A DNA stretch of 5,225 bases from Ferroglobus sp. GTDB taxonomy: Archaea; Halobacteriota; Archaeoglobi; Archaeoglobales; Archaeoglobaceae. The notes under the pieces are model-generated. The model searched no databases. It was not told where the DNA came from and worked only from the letters and a program-made list of their open reading frames with translations. The stretch covers positions 1-5,225 of the forward strand of contig WAJX01000066.1 in the NCBI GenBank assembly GCA_015523665.1, read 5' to 3'. Positions 4,728 through 5,225 of this stretch are shown here, in pieces. Within the stretch, counting starts at the first letter, position 1; the number at the start of each line of letters is the position of its first letter. A program made the translations under genes and the position numbers.

Positions 4728-5225
4728 ATGAGGGTGAATGCTAGATTAAAGCTCCTGATTGGAGCCATTATAGCAATCCCCCTTCTTTTGAGCACTCCAG
4801 TTTTTGGGGAAGTTGTAGAATGGGAGAAGGTTTACGGTGGAAGTGATAAAGATGAAGCAAACTCGATTCAACAAACAAGCGATGGAGGATATATAGTTGC
4901 TGGCTATACATACTCATTCGGAGCGGGAATGTCAGATTTTTACATAATAAAATTAGATCAAAATGGAAATATACAATGGGAGAAAACTTATGGTGGAAGT
5001 GGAGATGATTGGGCTAGTTCGATTCAACAAACAAGCGATGGAGGATATATAGTTGCTGGCTATACATACTCATTCGGAGCGGGAATTGCCGATTTTTACA
5101 TAATAAAGCTGAGACAATCTTATTTAACAATCTTCTTCTCCCCATCCTCACTTCTCCTAACTCCCAACGAAACATCAACAATCAACATCACAGTAGATCA
5201 ACTCCCAGATGGCTTCACATCTGCA
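4728..5225 (+). CDS. Secreted beta-propeller-like repeat protein (partial, runs off right edge)
   Basis: 166 codons are visible with no stop. Residues 1-27 form a signal peptide: basic n-region (R2, R6, K8), hydrophobic core 9-21, and a likely cleavage after V25-F26-G27, so the product is exported and probably cell-surface. Residues 32-83 and 84-130 are two copies of a 52-residue repeat (WEK-YGGS, SIQQTSDGGYIVAGYTYSFG, DFYIIKL), a blade-like motif common in archaeal and bacterial surface proteins. The second copy stops after KLRQ, and residues 131-166 switch to a Ser/Thr/Asn-rich segment (LTPNETSTINITVDQLPDGF) that resembles the opening strands of an immunoglobulin- or cohesin-like domain; that assignment is tentative. 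NETS and NITV contain N-glycosylation sequons. Third-position C rises sharply in this segment (14 of 36 codons against 13 of the preceding 103). Function is unknown; adhesion or surface display is an inference. Confidence 0.85.
   Translation, partial: MRVNARLKLLIGAIIAIPLLLSTPVFGEVVEWEKVYGGSDKDEANSIQQTSDGGYIVAGYTYSFGAGMSDFYIIKLDQNGNIQWEKTYGGSGDDWASSIQQTSDGGYIVAGYTYSFGAGIADFYIIKLRQSYLTIFFSPSSLLLTPNETSTINITVDQLPDGFTSA
4821..5117 (+). repeat. Two-copy 156-bp intragenic repeat
   Basis: Unit 1 is 4821-4976 and unit 2 (incomplete) is 4977-5117. A core of 68 bp is identical in both copies (4863-4930 and 5019-5086), and after a 4-base difference another 17 bp match (4935-4951 and 5091-5107). Identity at silent codon positions points to recent duplication or gene conversion rather than protein-level selection. 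Confidence 0.92.

Noticed and set aside
4863..5086. Two 68-bp identical repeats as a CRISPR fragment
   Set aside because: Repeats are too long, there are only two with a 156-bp period, and they lie in frame inside a secreted protein where the unit is a 52-residue protein motif.

Overview
The window looks like chromosomal DNA from a low-GC euryarchaeon. The evidence is a diphthine synthase of the archaeal DphB type, a family B DNA polymerase of the euryarchaeal PolB3 type with a C-terminal PCNA-binding motif, TATA-type promoter candidates, and arginine encoded mostly by AGA/AGG. From memory the polymerase most resembles those of Archaeoglobales (for example the shared pattern around GWLxDADY at the N-terminus and LDSFF at the C-terminus). 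The base composition here is lower in GC than I would expect for Archaeoglobus itself. I would place it in Archaeoglobi or a neighbouring class and go no further. All complete genes are on the + strand.

Layout: positions 1-78 are an open frame that enters from the left edge and may be the last 25 codons of an upstream gene. Positions 79-208 are a promoter region. A calcineurin-like metallophosphoesterase follows (209-1249); its C-terminal ~100 residues look like a degenerate low-molecular-weight tyrosine phosphatase/arsenate reductase domain. After 22 nt comes dphB (1272-2036), a SAM-dependent methyltransferase of the diphthamide pathway that modifies elongation factor 2. An extremely AT-rich 229-nt gap (2037-2265) holds T-rich termination sequence, inverted repeats and the polB promoter region. 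The replicative DNA polymerase polB occupies 2266-4608 and is intact in every catalytic motif. A 119-nt gap with an AT hairpin, a 10-bp tandem repeat, a palindrome and a good TATA box leads to a secreted protein (4728 to the right edge). That protein has two beta-propeller-like repeats and then an abrupt change of sequence and codon use.

The genes do not form one obvious pathway. The phosphoesterase and dphB could share a transcript. polB appears to be transcribed from its own promoter, and the surface protein has an independent promoter, a Shine-Dalgarno site and a signal peptide. The most interesting points are the phosphoesterase fused to an apparent pseudophosphatase domain, the recently duplicated but truncated propeller array with a composition break, and a TTAGTTA heptamer that occurs five times between genes and that I could not find inside them. 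I saw no defence system, CRISPR array, RNA gene or insertion sequence that I could support.
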